Shown here piece after piece: positions 32,867 through 42,063 of a stretch of DNA of 64,000 nucleotides. Each line of letters begins with the position of its first letter. Position 1 is the first letter of the stretch. The notes below the pieces were generated by a model. The model saw nothing but the letters and a program-made list of their open reading frames with translations, was not told the DNA's origin and made no database searches. The stretch lies in assembly GCF_035917235.1 (NCBI RefSeq), contig NZ_CP108423.1, positions 6,849,501 to 6,913,500 on the forward strand, in the 5' to 3' direction. Made by a program: the position numbers and the translations under genes. This stretch comes from Streptomyces sp. NBC_01294. Lineage in GTDB: Bacteria; Actinomycetota; Actinomycetes; Streptomycetales; Streptomycetaceae.

Positions 32867-33415
32867 ATGGCTGAGCTTGGGCCCGTTGTCTGGCCGCCCG
32901 CCCCGTTGCGGACCGAGCGGCTCGTGCTCCGCGCGTCTGTGGCCCGCGACCGTGCGGCGTTCATCGACCTGTTCGCCTCGTCAGAGGTGCGGACGTACCT
33001 CGGTGGCCCCCGACCCCGTGCTGAGCTTGAGAATGCAGTGCCCGAAGTGCCCGGGCGGCGCCCCGGCGTGTTCGTGGTCGATCACGACGGGGCGATGATC
33101 GGCATCGTCACGCTCGACCGGCGGGACGCTGAGCGTCCTGGGCACGTCCATCCTGATGCCGGAGAGGCCGAGCTCAGCTACATGCTCCTGCCGGAGGCAT
33201 GGGGACGTGGGTACGCCCTTGAGGCATGCACGGCGGCGCTCGGCTGGTTCGCCAACGCGTTTCCCGGCGACCCGCTGGTGCTCTGTACCCAGGCCGCCAA
33301 CGACCGCTCGGTACGTGTCGCGGTGAAACTGGGGTTCACCGAGGTGGAGCGGTTCGAGGAGTTCGGCGCCGAGCAGAGGTTTGGCGTGTGGTCCTCGGTC
33401 CTGCCGTCCGGTTGA
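32867..33415 (+). CDS. GNAT-family N-acetyltransferase (RimJ/RimL type)
   Basis: About 182 residues. 'PLRTERLVLRASVARDRAAF' is the RimJ-type N-terminus. The acetyl-CoA-binding region is 'LSYMLLPEAWGRGYALEACT', where the R/Q-x-x-G-x-G/A motif reads 'AWGRGYA', followed by 'AANDRSVRVAVKLGFTEVER'. Such enzymes acetylate a protein N-terminus, an antibiotic or a small amine; the substrate is not evident. The ATG at 32867 fits the family start; a GTG at 32846 would add seven residues. It follows epoxide hydrolase 3 and precedes a broken IS. Confidence 0.82.
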   Translation: MAELGPVVWPPAPLRTERLVLRASVARDRAAFIDLFASSEVRTYLGGPRPRAELENAVPEVPGRRPGVFVVDHDGAMIGIVTLDRRDAERPGHVHPDAGEAELSYMLLPEAWGRGYALEACTAALGWFANAFPGDPLVLCTQAANDRSVRVAVKLGFTEVERFEEFGAEQRFGVWSSVLPSG

Positions 33416-33506
33416 GCTCATGGTCGATTGCCACGAGACCACCGGCCGGGGCTCCGCGCCCGGTTGCTTGAGGCGGGACTTCAAAAGGTGCGCATGCTAC
33501 GGCGGA

Positions 33507-34594
33507 TCACATGATGGTCCTGTCGGAAACGGGCGTGAGGGTGAGGCCGGTAGCCCTGAGGCATCCCTCGATGATGTCGCTGCGGTACTGGATCCGGCGG
33601 AGGCCGTGTCGGAGCCGGCGCATGAGGTGGTCAGGGTCGGTGAAGGCTGTGTTGGCCTGGGTGGTGCGGCGGAGGATCGACCAGATGCCTTCCACCGGGT
33701 TGAGGTCGGGTGCGTAAGACGGCAGGTGGTAGGCCGTGAGCCAGTCCTGCGCCTCGATGAAGGCTCGCATGCGGCGGTCCTTGTGGACGTTCAGATTGTC
33801 CCAGATGAGGACGATGGGTCCGCCGAGTTGCTGGTGGGCGGCTGTGAGGAGGTCGCGGTACTCGGTCCAAGCGAAGCTCTTGCGGCCTCCGGCCTTGTGA
33901 TCCGTGTGTCGTTTGGGCCGGTAGATCAGGCGAGAGCTCATCCCGGGTTTGTAGCAGCACAGGGCGGCGATGGAGAAACGGCGCTCGGAACGGCCACGGA
34001 CCCGGATGACCGGTGTGCTGCCGCGCTGGCTCCAGGTGCGGGAGGTCGGCGGCGTCATCGAGAACCCGGCTTCGTCCTCGAAGACGATCCAGGCCCCGAG
34101 CGCCGCCGCGCTCTTCCCACCCGCGGCCACACCTCCTTCACCCAGCCGGCCACCGCTGCCTCGTCGCGCTCGAGGGCACGACGAGACGGAACCTGATGAC
34201 TCCAGCCGTGTCTGCGTAGCATCTGCGAGATCCCCGACAGCGTCTTCGACTTGTGGAACCTGCGGCCGATCAAGGTCTTGATCCTGGCTAGCGTCTATCT
34301 CTGGTCCGGCCAGCCATGCACGATCGGGCCCTTGAACAGCTCTTCCTCAAGCACGGCGAACAGTGCGTCGCTCAGCTTGGGCTTGGACGCCGGGCCGCGG
34401 GACCGAACCCCGATCAGGCCGGCCGCCTTCCAGGCCTGCCGCCATCGCTGGACCGACCGGACGCTGACCCGTAACTCCCTCGCGATGTCCGTACTGCCCC
34501 GCCCGGCAGCGAACATCACCGCTGCCTCCATCCGGATCCGCTCGCGGAAGGCTTGCCTCTCCGCGGTCAGACCCCCACCCTGCGGATACCTCAT
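33507..34594 (-). pseudogene. IS630-family transposase with HTH, inactivated
   Basis: The frame opens at 34594 with a helix-turn-helix ('AAVMFAAGRGSTDIARELRV', 'SVRSVQRWRQAWKAAGLIGV'). A TAG at 34295-34297 interrupts 'IVHGWPDQR', where the family has Trp (TGG), and the same frame resumes as 'TLARIKTLIGRRFHKSKTLS'. A frameshift between about 34080 and 34130 leads into the catalytic part: 'AWIVFEDEAGFSMTPP', 'PIVLIWDNLNVHKDRRMRAF' and 'LPSYAPDLNPVEGIWSIL', i.e. the D-D-E triad. Two lesions make it a pseudogene. It is unrelated in sequence to the intact IS630-like transposase at 35186. Confidence 0.85.
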
Positions 34595-35160
34595 ACACCC
34601 GGCATACCGCGACGATCACGGATCGTCAGCCCTTACGACAACGCAGCTTCAATGTCAGTATCCACTCGGACGTGATCGAGGGAGCGGCCGAATGCCTGTG
34701 ATTCCAGTCATTCGATCGCCCGAGCCGCGCCAGACGTACGGGATACCGCCCGTACGTCCTGCAAGTCAGGGTCGCCGACGACCTGATGCGGGCAATCCCA
34801 AAAGCGCTGCCCGAGTTTAGTGTGATCCATCCCACCCGGCCAGCTGACTCGCTGGATGGGTCGCCACACCGCGACCACGTCGGGTGTACGTCCAGGAGTG
34901 CAGAGCCTCTTGGGCGCCTGGGACCAGGCCGACCCTCACACGGCCCCACAAGCGGCGGGCCCCGCAACACCCCCGGCTGCGGTCCGGTGCCTGTCGGCAC
35001 CGGACTCCGGCGCGGGGCCCGCCTCCCCAACATTCGTCACCCTCCCCACGCGTCGGTGACTCACCTCAAACACGGAGGCGGACAGGGCATGCGTTTCGCG
35101 GCGAATCCACCTGGACCTACGGATCGCACCTGCCCGTACGGCCACCGATGCGGCATGCAC
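34595..35160. other. Intergenic region between two IS elements, with a 10-bp palindrome
   Basis: No convincing gene in 566 bases. GACGTACGGG (34733-34742) and CCCGTACGTC (34749-34758) form a perfect inverted repeat with a 6-base spacer, possibly an operator or a hairpin from a lost gene. Confidence 0.4.
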
Positions 35161-35162
35161 TA

Positions 35163-36294
35163 GTCTTCTGAGTCGGGAATTCTGTTCAGATATGAGCGAG
35201 GCGTTCGAGGATCTCGTCAGCGGTTTTGGTCCAGATGTAGGGCTTGGGGTCGGTGTTCCAGGCTGCGATCCAGGCCCGGATGTCTTGTTCCAGGGCCTGG
35301 ACGCTCTTGTGGACGCCTCGCCGTATCTGCTTGTTTGTCAGCTCGGCGAACCATCGTTCCACCAGGTTGAGCCAGGACGATCCGGTCGGCGTGAAGTGCA
35401 GGTGGAACCGGGGGTGGGCCAGCAGCCAGGTCTTGATCGCCGGGGTCTTGTGGGTGGCGTAGTTGTCCAGCACCAGGTGGACCTCGAGACCGGTCGGTAC
35501 TTCCTTGTCGAGTTTGATGAGGAACTTCTTGAACTCCTCAGCCCGGTGGCGGCGGTGGAGTGAGCCGATCACCTTGCCGGTGGCGACCTCGAGAGCGGCG
35601 AAGAGGGTGGTGGTGCCGGCGCGGACGTAGTCGTGCGTGACCCTTTGCGGGACGCCGGGCATCATCGGCAGGACGGGCTGCGAGCGGTCCAGGGCCTGGA
35701 TCTGCGACTTCTCGTCCACGCAGAAGACCAGTGCCCGCTCCGGCGGGTCCAGATAAAGCCCGACGACGTCGTGGACCTTGTCGATGAAGTACGGGTCGGT
35801 GGACAGCTTGAAGGTCTCCGAGCGGTGAGGCTGCAGGCCGAAGGCCCGCCAGATCCGCGAGACCGTCGACTGCGACAGGCCGGTCTCCTTCGCCATCGAC
35901 CGTGTCGACCAGTGCGTCGCGTTCTTCGGGGCGGACTCCAGCGTCCGGGCGATCAGCGCGGCCACCTGCTCGTCCGTGACCGACCGGGGGCCACCCGAAC
36001 GTGGCATGTCGCCCAGGCCGGCGATCCGATGCTCGACGAACCTTGCCCGCCAACGGCCCCACGCATGGGGAGTCGAGCCGAGCTGAGCCGCGACGTCCTT
36101 GTTGGAAGCGCCTTCGGCGCAGGCAAGGATGATCCGGCACCGAAGAGCCCACGCCTGCGGCGTGGAACGACGCCGCACCCACCCCTCGAGCGCAGCCCGT
36201 TCCTCGCCGGACAGGATCAACTCGGCCTTCGGCCGCCCAGTACGTGCCACAGACCAAGTTTATACATCTGAACAGAATTCCCGACTCAGAAGAC
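35163..36294 (-). mobile_element. Intact IS630-family insertion sequence
   Basis: About 1.13 kb bounded by perfect inverted repeats starting GTCTTCTGAGTCGGGAATTC, flanked by TA on both sides as expected for IS630/Tc1 insertion into a TA target. Confidence 0.92.
35186..36250 (-). CDS. IS630-family transposase
   Basis: An intact 354-residue transposase. The N-terminal helix-turn-helix region reads 'ASNKDVAAQLGSTPHAWGRW' and a second is in 'KETGLSQSTVSRIWRAFGLQ'. The DDE core shows the first Asp in 'LVFCVDEKSQIQALDRSQ', the second in 'HLVLDNYATHKTPAIKTWL', and the Glu in 'TGSSWLNLVERWFAEL'. The gene fills the element between its inverted repeats. A 5'-end fragment of the same element at 30876-31037 shows that it has been active, or involved in rearrangement, within the island. 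The copy here could be functional. Confidence 0.92.
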   Translation of the reverse strand: MARTGRPKAELILSGEERAALEGWVRRRSTPQAWALRCRIILACAEGASNKDVAAQLGSTPHAWGRWRARFVEHRIAGLGDMPRSGGPRSVTDEQVAALIARTLESAPKNATHWSTRSMAKETGLSQSTVSRIWRAFGLQPHRSETFKLSTDPYFIDKVHDVVGLYLDPPERALVFCVDEKSQIQALDRSQPVLPMMPGVPQRVTHDYVRAGTTTLFAALEVATGKVIGSLHRRHRAEEFKKFLIKLDKEVPTGLEVHLVLDNYATHKTPAIKTWLLAHPRFHLHFTPTGSSWLNLVERWFAELTNKQIRRGVHKSVQALEQDIRAWIAAWNTDPKPYIWTKTADEILERLAHI

Positions 36295-36309
36295 TAGGGC
36301 CTGCGAAAC

Positions 36310-36552
36310 ATGTCCGGCAGCCACGTGGGACGTGTGGCCGCATCCCACTTTGGTGTGATCATTGGCGCAGTCGGCGGAGATGTGGGGCTACGGCCCTTCT
36401 CCCTGGGACTTTGTGGCGGACCAGTCACATCCACGGCGCTGTGGGTAGGCAGCACGACTGGCCGATCTGACCATGCGGTACGCAGGACTTCCGTGCGGTA
36501 TGGAGTGCCCCCTCAATGCATCTTCCTGATGCGAAAGAAGGACGAACGGTGA
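36310..36552 (+). CDS. Unrecognised short ORF coupled to msrA
   Basis: An 80-residue frame starting 14 bases inside the right flank of the IS630 element and ending in TGA, which overlaps the msrA start codon (TGATG). The residues ('[20 protein letters not shown]', '[20 protein letters not shown]') match nothing I know. The stop/start overlap would allow translational coupling, but msrA has its own AAGGA site, so the frame may be a chance ORF or the 3' remnant of a gene cut by the IS. Confidence 0.25.
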   Translation: MSGSHVGRVAASHFGVIIGAVGGDVGLRPFSLGLCGGPVTSTALWVGSTTGRSDHAVRRTSVRYGVPPQCIFLMRKKDER

Positions 36553-37064
36553 TGAGAAAGACTCAGCAGAGGGCGTGGCTCGCGGGTGGCTGCTTCTGGG
36601 GCATGCAAGGGCTGATCCGGTCGCTTCCCGGCGTCACAGGAACGCGAGTGGGCTACAGCGGCGGCGATGGCCCCCATCCCACCTATGCCGACCATGGAAA
36701 CCATGCGGAGGCGATAGAGATCGTCTTCGACCCCGCGGTGACCGACTACCGGGGCATCTTGGAGTACTTCTTCCAGATTCACGATCCGACCACGAAGAAC
36801 CGGCAGGGGCTCGACGTGGGTGTCAACTTCCGTTCCGTCATCTTCTACTTGGATGAGGAGCAGCAGAGGGTGGCTGAGGAGACCATTGCCGACGTCGAGG
36901 CATCGGGCTTGTGGCCTGGAAAGGTCGTGACTGAAGTCGTACCAGCTGACGCGTTCTGGGAAGCCGAGCCTGAGAGTCAGGATTACCTGCTGCGCTATCC
37001 CAATGGATACACCTGCCACTTCCCGCGCCCGAGCTGGAGGCTGCCGAGGCGCACCGACTCCTGA
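36552..37064 (+). CDS. msrA: Peptide-methionine (S)-S-oxide reductase MsrA
   Basis: A 170-residue MsrA that reduces the S epimer of methionine sulfoxide, repairing oxidised proteins. The active-site motif '[12 protein letters not shown]' contains catalytic Cys14. '[20 protein letters not shown]' and '[11 protein letters not shown]' are family landmarks, with the Glu and Tyr that bind the sulfoxide. '[20 protein letters not shown]' follows. It is of the short class, without a C-terminal recycling Cys pair. The ATG at 36552 follows AAGGA. With msrB in the same island both epimers can be repaired. Confidence 0.93.
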   Translation: MRKTQQRAWLAGGCFWGMQGLIRSLPGVTGTRVGYSGGDGPHPTYADHGNHAEAIEIVFDPAVTDYRGILEYFFQIHDPTTKNRQGLDVGVNFRSVIFYLDEEQQRVAEETIADVEASGLWPGKVVTEVVPADAFWEAEPESQDYLLRYPNGYTCHFPRPSWRLPRRTDS

Positions 37065-37344
37065 TCGTTCGAGCCCCATGACCCGGACAGGGGAGGCGCG
37101 TCAGCCAGGGCGAAGAGGCACCCGCCGACCCGAGGCGGCCTGGAACGAAGTGTTGCTCCGGGACATCGTCCTGGCCGAGGCTGTTGGGCCCCGCAGGTCA
37201 CGGCGGGCTGCATCCTGCCGGAGGATCTTGGTGCAGCCCGCGCGGCGTTCGGGTCGTTCAGCCGTTGAAGCGGTCCGGGTGGGGCCGGTGCGCTCATCGC
37301 GGTTCAGCGCGGAGATCTCGCCGATGGCGCCTTCGATCAGCTCG

Positions 37345-37828
37345 ATGTCAACGGCGGTGCTGCGGGCGGTTTGCTCGTGCGGCTGGACCGGCCCGGAGCA
37401 CGCGATCGACTGGGCGTCGATCGGCGAGACGGTCTGCCGTGAGGCGGCGCTGACGGACACCTGCCTACAGGACTGGGACGGCCACACCGCCGGCGTCGAG
37501 GCGACGACCGTTCCCCTGCCCGCCGAGGTCACCGACTTGGTGGAGCGGTTGGTGGAGGAGATCGAGAAGCTGGCCCGCACCTCCCCGGTCGCGGTGGTGA
37601 AGGCCGCTCGGCAGCTGGAGGTCGCCGCAGCACGGCTCGGCTACTGGGCGGCCCACGGCACCCACAAGGACACGCCCCGTGCTCAACGAGATGCTGAGCC
37701 TGCTCCGCACCAGCCGCTTGGTCCTGGCCGGGCCCCTTCCCCGCACCCTGGGCCGGGTCCTGGAACTCACCGAGGCCGACCGGCTGTTCCCCACCGCCGA
37801 CAGCATCGAAGCAGCCCGCGCCCTGTGA
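37345..37828 (+). pseudogene. Fused gene fragments: Cys-Gly-Trp protein and a STAS-like tail
   Basis: From an ATG at 37345 a frame reads 'VLRAVCSCGWTGPEHAIDWA', then 'PAEVTDLVERLVEEIEKLAR', then 'AARQLEVAAARLGYWAAHGT'. This resembles the N-terminal part of a common Streptomyces protein with an 'R-A-V-C-S-C-G-W' opening. It then loses frame near 37676. A different frame (37679-37828) continues 'LNEMLSLLRTSRLVLAGPLP' and 'RTLGRVLELTEADRLFPTAD', which looks like the last strand and helix of a STAS (anti-sigma antagonist) domain. The two parts appear to come from different genes joined by a deletion. Assignment of the second part is tentative. Confidence 0.4.
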
Positions 37829-38094
37829 CCGCAGGCGTAGGACGAGTGCTCGGTTCCTTGTGTAAGCAAATGTCCTTGCGTAGGAAGCCGGGGGCGCCCT
37901 TCGGGCGGGGCCTGGTGGCCTTGCAGCGCGAGGCCGGAGCCGCGGCCCGGTAGTGGTCGATCGCCTGATGGGGATCGACGTGGCCGGTGTAGTGATAGGC
38001 GCGGGTTCGCCGGCCGAGCAACCGCTTGCATATAGGGATTGACCCCCGATCTGCCCGGCCCGTTGCACGTACCGATCGCTGCCCGGGATTGCTT

Positions 38095-38541
38095 CTACGG
38101 CTCGTCGATAATGTATACGGCGGCTTCCTCTGCGGAAGCGGCTCCGGCGTCGATGCCTAGGTCATGGGCCAGTACGTCGTTGCTATGCGGGTAAGCAGTG
38201 GCTGGTGCCAGTCGTCCGGCGCGGGCGACACCCGTTTGGGGGTCCACCGGTTCGCCGTCGCCCTCGACCAGATCCCCGATTCCGTCACCTTCCTGGGGGG
38301 CCGATTCGGGAAGTTCCCGAGCGAGACGCTCGTCGAGGCTCTCACCCTCCCGCTGCTCTTCGCCCGTGGTGGCATAGCGGTCGCTCGCATAGGGCCGCTC
38401 GGCCGGCGAATAGCCCTGATCGAGGATGTCGTCGGCGTCGGGCTCCCCTAGGCTGTTCTCCATGTCCGGCTGGCCCTCGGAAGGCTCGTCCTCGGGCTGG
38501 GGCTGGTAAACGTCATCACCGCGGGCGTGGGAGTCACTCAT
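38095..38541 (-). CDS. DUF5709-family protein
   Basis: A 148-residue, very acidic, soluble protein. The start 'MSDSHARGDDVYQP', the motif 'EPDADDILDQGYSPAERPYA', 'EEQREGESLDERLARELPES' and the end 'DLGIDAGAASAEEAAVYIID' are the DUF5709 pattern seen in many Streptomyces. The function is unknown; the composition suggests a disordered, possibly stress-related protein. The ATG at 38541 is preceded by GAGAGAGG. It is the only clearly intact gene between msrA and the second LAL regulator. Confidence 0.78.
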   Translation of the reverse strand: MSDSHARGDDVYQPQPEDEPSEGQPDMENSLGEPDADDILDQGYSPAERPYASDRYATTGEEQREGESLDERLARELPESAPQEGDGIGDLVEGDGEPVDPQTGVARAGRLAPATAYPHSNDVLAHDLGIDAGAASAEEAAVYIIDEP

Positions 38542-39242
38542 CAGTACCGCCTCTCTCCCCGGGTCCCCGCCCCGGGGTTGATCCAGACTCTTGGGGCGCT
38601 TCCCCACGCACCAGCGGATTACACAGTCCGTGGGTACGCGCGTCCGCCCAGCCCAGGTACAGCGGCTTGCGCCAAGAGCAGTGACCAGCCGACGGAGCCT
38701 CGAGTAGTCGGTTCCCCCTGACGACGCCAGTGCACGCGCCGAATGAACGGTCTGATCACGGAAGGATCAGGGGACGACCAAGGCGGCGGTGAGGCCTGCA
38801 CGACGGAGACGGCGGGTTCCGGCACCGTCACCCCGGGATCACGGATCCCCCAACCAGGACGGGGAGCCCTGTGCACGAAGGCGACGCCGTATCCGAAGTA
38901 GTACCCATCGGAGGTGAGTGCTCGGCCCCAGGGAATCCACGGGTGGTATCGCCATGAGCTTGTGGGTTCCTATAAGCGAGGGACGACGTCGGTTGCAGTG
39001 AGTGTCACGTCCACTGCTGTGAGCCGTCTCCCTAGCCGTCGCTATTTTCAAGGGTTAGCCTTTGGGAATCGGGCGCCTGGCGCACTTAGCCGATGGCCAT
39101 CTTGGGCCGAGAGCCCATGCGGACCACGTAGCGCGAAGCCAGCCCACGCGGCGCATGAAGCCTAATCTAATCGGCAAGTCCAAGCCGTTACACCTGATCA
39201 GACCGTGGAACGCCCCTACCAGCGGACCGGGAAGATCGACCC
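38542..39242. other. Intergenic region upstream of LAL regulator 2
   Basis: 700 bases with no recognisable gene on either strand. The last ~200 bases are AT-richer and should hold the promoter of the regulator gene. No repeat of note was found. Confidence 0.4.
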
Positions 39243-42023
39243 ATGGATGAGCTCGCCGTAATTGCACAGGATTCTCTCCGCGGCCGGACCGACCACATGG
39301 TTGCTCTTGAAGAGGCGCTGGCCGTAGCTCGCTCCGGAGAGAGCACGGTCCTGGTACTCCGTGGGGAAGCAGGCGTCGGTAAGACCTCCCTGCTGCACTA
39401 CGTAGAAGGCCAGGCCACCGGGTTCCGAACGCTAGGAATCTCAGGCATCGAGTCCGAGATGGCGATGCCCTACGCGAGCCTTCAGCAGCTGTGTGCCCCC
39501 ATGCTGGGCCGACTCTACGACCTGCCCGGTCCGCAGCGTGAAGCATTGTCCGTTGCGTTCGGGCTTCTGGTGGGCAAAACGGTGAACCGATTCCTTGTCG
39601 GGCTGGCCGTGGGGAGTCTCCTTGCCGCAGCTGCCGAGGATCATCCGCTGGTGTGCCTCATCGACGACGCGCAGTGGCTCGATGAGACGTCGATCGAGGT
39701 GCTGACGTTCGTCGCGAGGCGGCTGTCCGGTAAACCTGTGGCACTGATCTTCGCGTCGCAGAAGTCCGAGGGTGAGCAAATGGCCGGCTTGCCTCAGTTG
39801 ATCGTGGACGGTCTCAGCGAACCCGATGCCCGCGCCCTGCTGGTGTCAGCTGTAGGCGTCCCGCTGGACCCCGCGGTCCGAGACCGTATGGTCTCCGAAG
39901 CACACGGAAACCCGACGGCCCTACTGCACCTGCCGCATACACTGACAGCTGGCGACCTGGCGGGCGGCTTCTGGCTCCCGAGTAGTCCTTCCATGGCGAG
40001 TTACCTTGAGAACATCTTCTACCAGCAGTTCGTGACGCTTCCTGGACACAGTCAGCTTCTTCTTCAAACTGCTGCCGCCGAGCCGACCGGAGATGTGGGG
40101 CTTCTCTTCCGTGCAGCGAGGCTGCAGGGGGTAGCCGTGGCCGCTGCCGGAATGTCGGCAGAGGCTTCAGGGCTGGTCGAGTTCGGCAGCCGGGTGCGTT
40201 TCCGTCACCTGCTGGTGCGCTCAGTGATCTACAGCCGCCTCTCTACTCCGACCCGCCGATCGGTGCACCAGGCGCTGGCCGAAGCAACAGAGCGCAGACT
40301 CGACCCAGACCGAAGAGCGTGGCATCGTGCGCATGCCGCCACCCAGCCCGACGAGGAGGTCGCCTCCGAGTTGGAGGTTTCGGCCGGCCGAGCCCAGCAC
40401 AGGGGAGGGATTGCCGCCAAGGCCTCGTTCCTCCGTCGCTCCGCGGAACTGACGCCGAGCGCCGAGCGTCGCGTCACACGATCACTTGTGGCCGCCCAGG
40501 TCGAGATTGATGCGGGTGAGATCGATCGGGCGGAGGATATGTTGGCCACCGCTGAAGCCGGTCCGCTCGACGACTTTCAGATGGCGTGGCTCGAACGGCT
40601 GCGAGCCCGAATGGTCTTCGCCAAAGGACGGGGGAGCGACGCCCCCCAGATGCTTCTGGAATCGGCAAGCCGCTTGGCGCTGCTTGACGCGGCTTCTGCC
40701 CGCGACACCTTGCTGGAAGCCGTGGGGGCAGCGATCTTCGCAGGCCGTCTGAACGAGGGTCAGGTGCCGGGGCAGGTGGCCGCCGCAGCCCGTTCCGGGC
40801 CTCCTCAACCAGTGCCGAGAACGGTTGACGTGCTCTTGAACGGCGTGGCCAGTCTGACCCTTGATGGCTACCCCGCATGCGCGAACTCACTCAAAGAGGC
40901 CTTGAAATCCGTCCGGCAAGAGGAGGCAGTCGCCGTACTGGAGGGCGAACCCTACCCCCGGCTGGCTTGCTCGCTTCTTCCCGAGTCCCTCGCGGTAGAG
41001 CTGTGGGACGACGAAGCGTGGGAGGATCTGGCCGCCAACGCCGTCGTGAGGGCGCGCACGGCGGGCGCCCTCGCCATTCTCCCCATCGCGTTGAATGATC
41101 AGGCCTGTTTCCATGTGCACGCCGGCGCGTTCGACAAGGCTGCTGGCGAGATCGCTGAGGCGGCAGCCATCTCGGCTGTCACGGGCAGTCCGGCAGTGAT
41201 TCACACTGCTCTGGTGCTCGGCGGCTGGAAGGCGGCGCAACCGGAGGCCCTTGAGCTCGTGGAAACAAGTATCAAGGATGCGGGCACCAGAGGTGAGGGC
41301 CGGGCAATTGGCCTTGCCGAGTATGCGACTGCACTGCGCTATAACGGCCTAGGCCGCTACGATGCGGCGTTGGCGGCCGCGCGAAGCGCATGTCAGTACG
41401 AGGACCTAGGTTCCTATGGCTGGGCCTTGGTCGAATTGATCGAGGCGGCCTGCCGGAGCGGACAGCAGGACGCAGCCGCAACAGGGTTGGCGAAACTTGC
41501 CGAACGTACGCGCGCCAGCGGCACGGCCTGGGCTCGTGGCACGGAGGCATGCTCGCGCGCCCTGCTCAGTGATGGCAGGACAGCAGAGGCGTTCTATCTG
41601 GAGGCGATCGAAGCACTCGCTACCTGCCGCATTGCTCTCCAACTAGCTCGTGCCCGACTGCTGTACGGTGAATGGCTTCGTCGAGAGAACCGCAGGCAGG
41701 AGAGCCGCGCGTACCTGCGCTCTGCCTACGAGGCCTTCAGCCGAGCAGGTGCCGACTGCTTCGCGGAACGTGCCCGAAGGGAACTTTCCGTAACTGGGGA
41801 TACCGCACGAAAGCGCACGGTCGGCACGGATCTGGAGCTCACAAGTCAGGAAGCTCAGATCGCAAGACTTGCCGAACAAGGGCTCACCAATGGAGAGATA
41901 GCAGCGCAGCTCTTCATCAGCCCGCGCACCGTGGAGTGGCACCTCGGCAACGTCTTCGCCAAACTCGGAGTCAGCTCGCGCAGACATCTACACGCAGCCA
42001 TGCCGCCCCACGAAGTCGGGTGA
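39243..42023 (+). CDS. LAL-type LuxR-family transcriptional regulator 2
   Basis: A 926-residue LAL regulator. Walker A 'GEAGVGKT' is at residues 41-48, Walker B-like 'LVCLIDDAQWLDETS' near residue 135, then a long helical TPR-like middle, and a C-terminal LuxR helix-turn-helix ('LTSQEAQIARLAEQGLTNGE', 'IAAQLFISPRTVEWHLGNVF'). It shares architecture with LAL 1 at 23832 but is clearly divergent, so both were probably acquired or duplicated long ago. No target gene is adjacent: a DUF5709 gene is far upstream and an IS256 sits 40 bases after its stop. It could act on the epoxide hydrolase or msr genes elsewhere on the island. Confidence 0.9.
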   Translation: MDELAVIAQDSLRGRTDHMVALEEALAVARSGESTVLVLRGEAGVGKTSLLHYVEGQATGFRTLGISGIESEMAMPYASLQQLCAPMLGRLYDLPGPQREALSVAFGLLVGKTVNRFLVGLAVGSLLAAAAEDHPLVCLIDDAQWLDETSIEVLTFVARRLSGKPVALIFASQKSEGEQMAGLPQLIVDGLSEPDARALLVSAVGVPLDPAVRDRMVSEAHGNPTALLHLPHTLTAGDLAGGFWLPSSPSMASYLENIFYQQFVTLPGHSQLLLQTAAAEPTGDVGLLFRAARLQGVAVAAAGMSAEASGLVEFGSRVRFRHLLVRSVIYSRLSTPTRRSVHQALAEATERRLDPDRRAWHRAHAATQPDEEVASELEVSAGRAQHRGGIAAKASFLRRSAELTPSAERRVTRSLVAAQVEIDAGEIDRAEDMLATAEAGPLDDFQMAWLERLRARMVFAKGRGSDAPQMLLESASRLALLDAASARDTLLEAVGAAIFAGRLNEGQVPGQVAAAARSGPPQPVPRTVDVLLNGVASLTLDGYPACANSLKEALKSVRQEEAVAVLEGEPYPRLACSLLPESLAVELWDDEAWEDLAANAVVRARTAGALAILPIALNDQACFHVHAGAFDKAAGEIAEAAAISAVTGSPAVIHTALVLGGWKAAQPEALELVETSIKDAGTRGEGRAIGLAEYATALRYNGLGRYDAALAAARSACQYEDLGSYGWALVELIEAACRSGQQDAAATGLAKLAERTRASGTAWARGTEACSRALLSDGRTAEAFYLEAIEALATCRIALQLARARLLYGEWLRRENRRQESRAYLRSAYEAFSRAGADCFAERARRELSVTGDTARKRTVGTDLELTSQEAQIARLAEQGLTNGEIAAQLFISPRTVEWHLGNVFAKLGVSSRRHLHAAMPPHEVG

Positions 42024-42063
42024 CCAACGGAGTGGAACCCTGAGTGGACGTTAAGTCCGTTTC

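Noticed and set aside
36310..36552. Confident gene preceding msrA
   Set aside because: No ribosome site, no family match and it begins at an IS border; listed with low confidence only.
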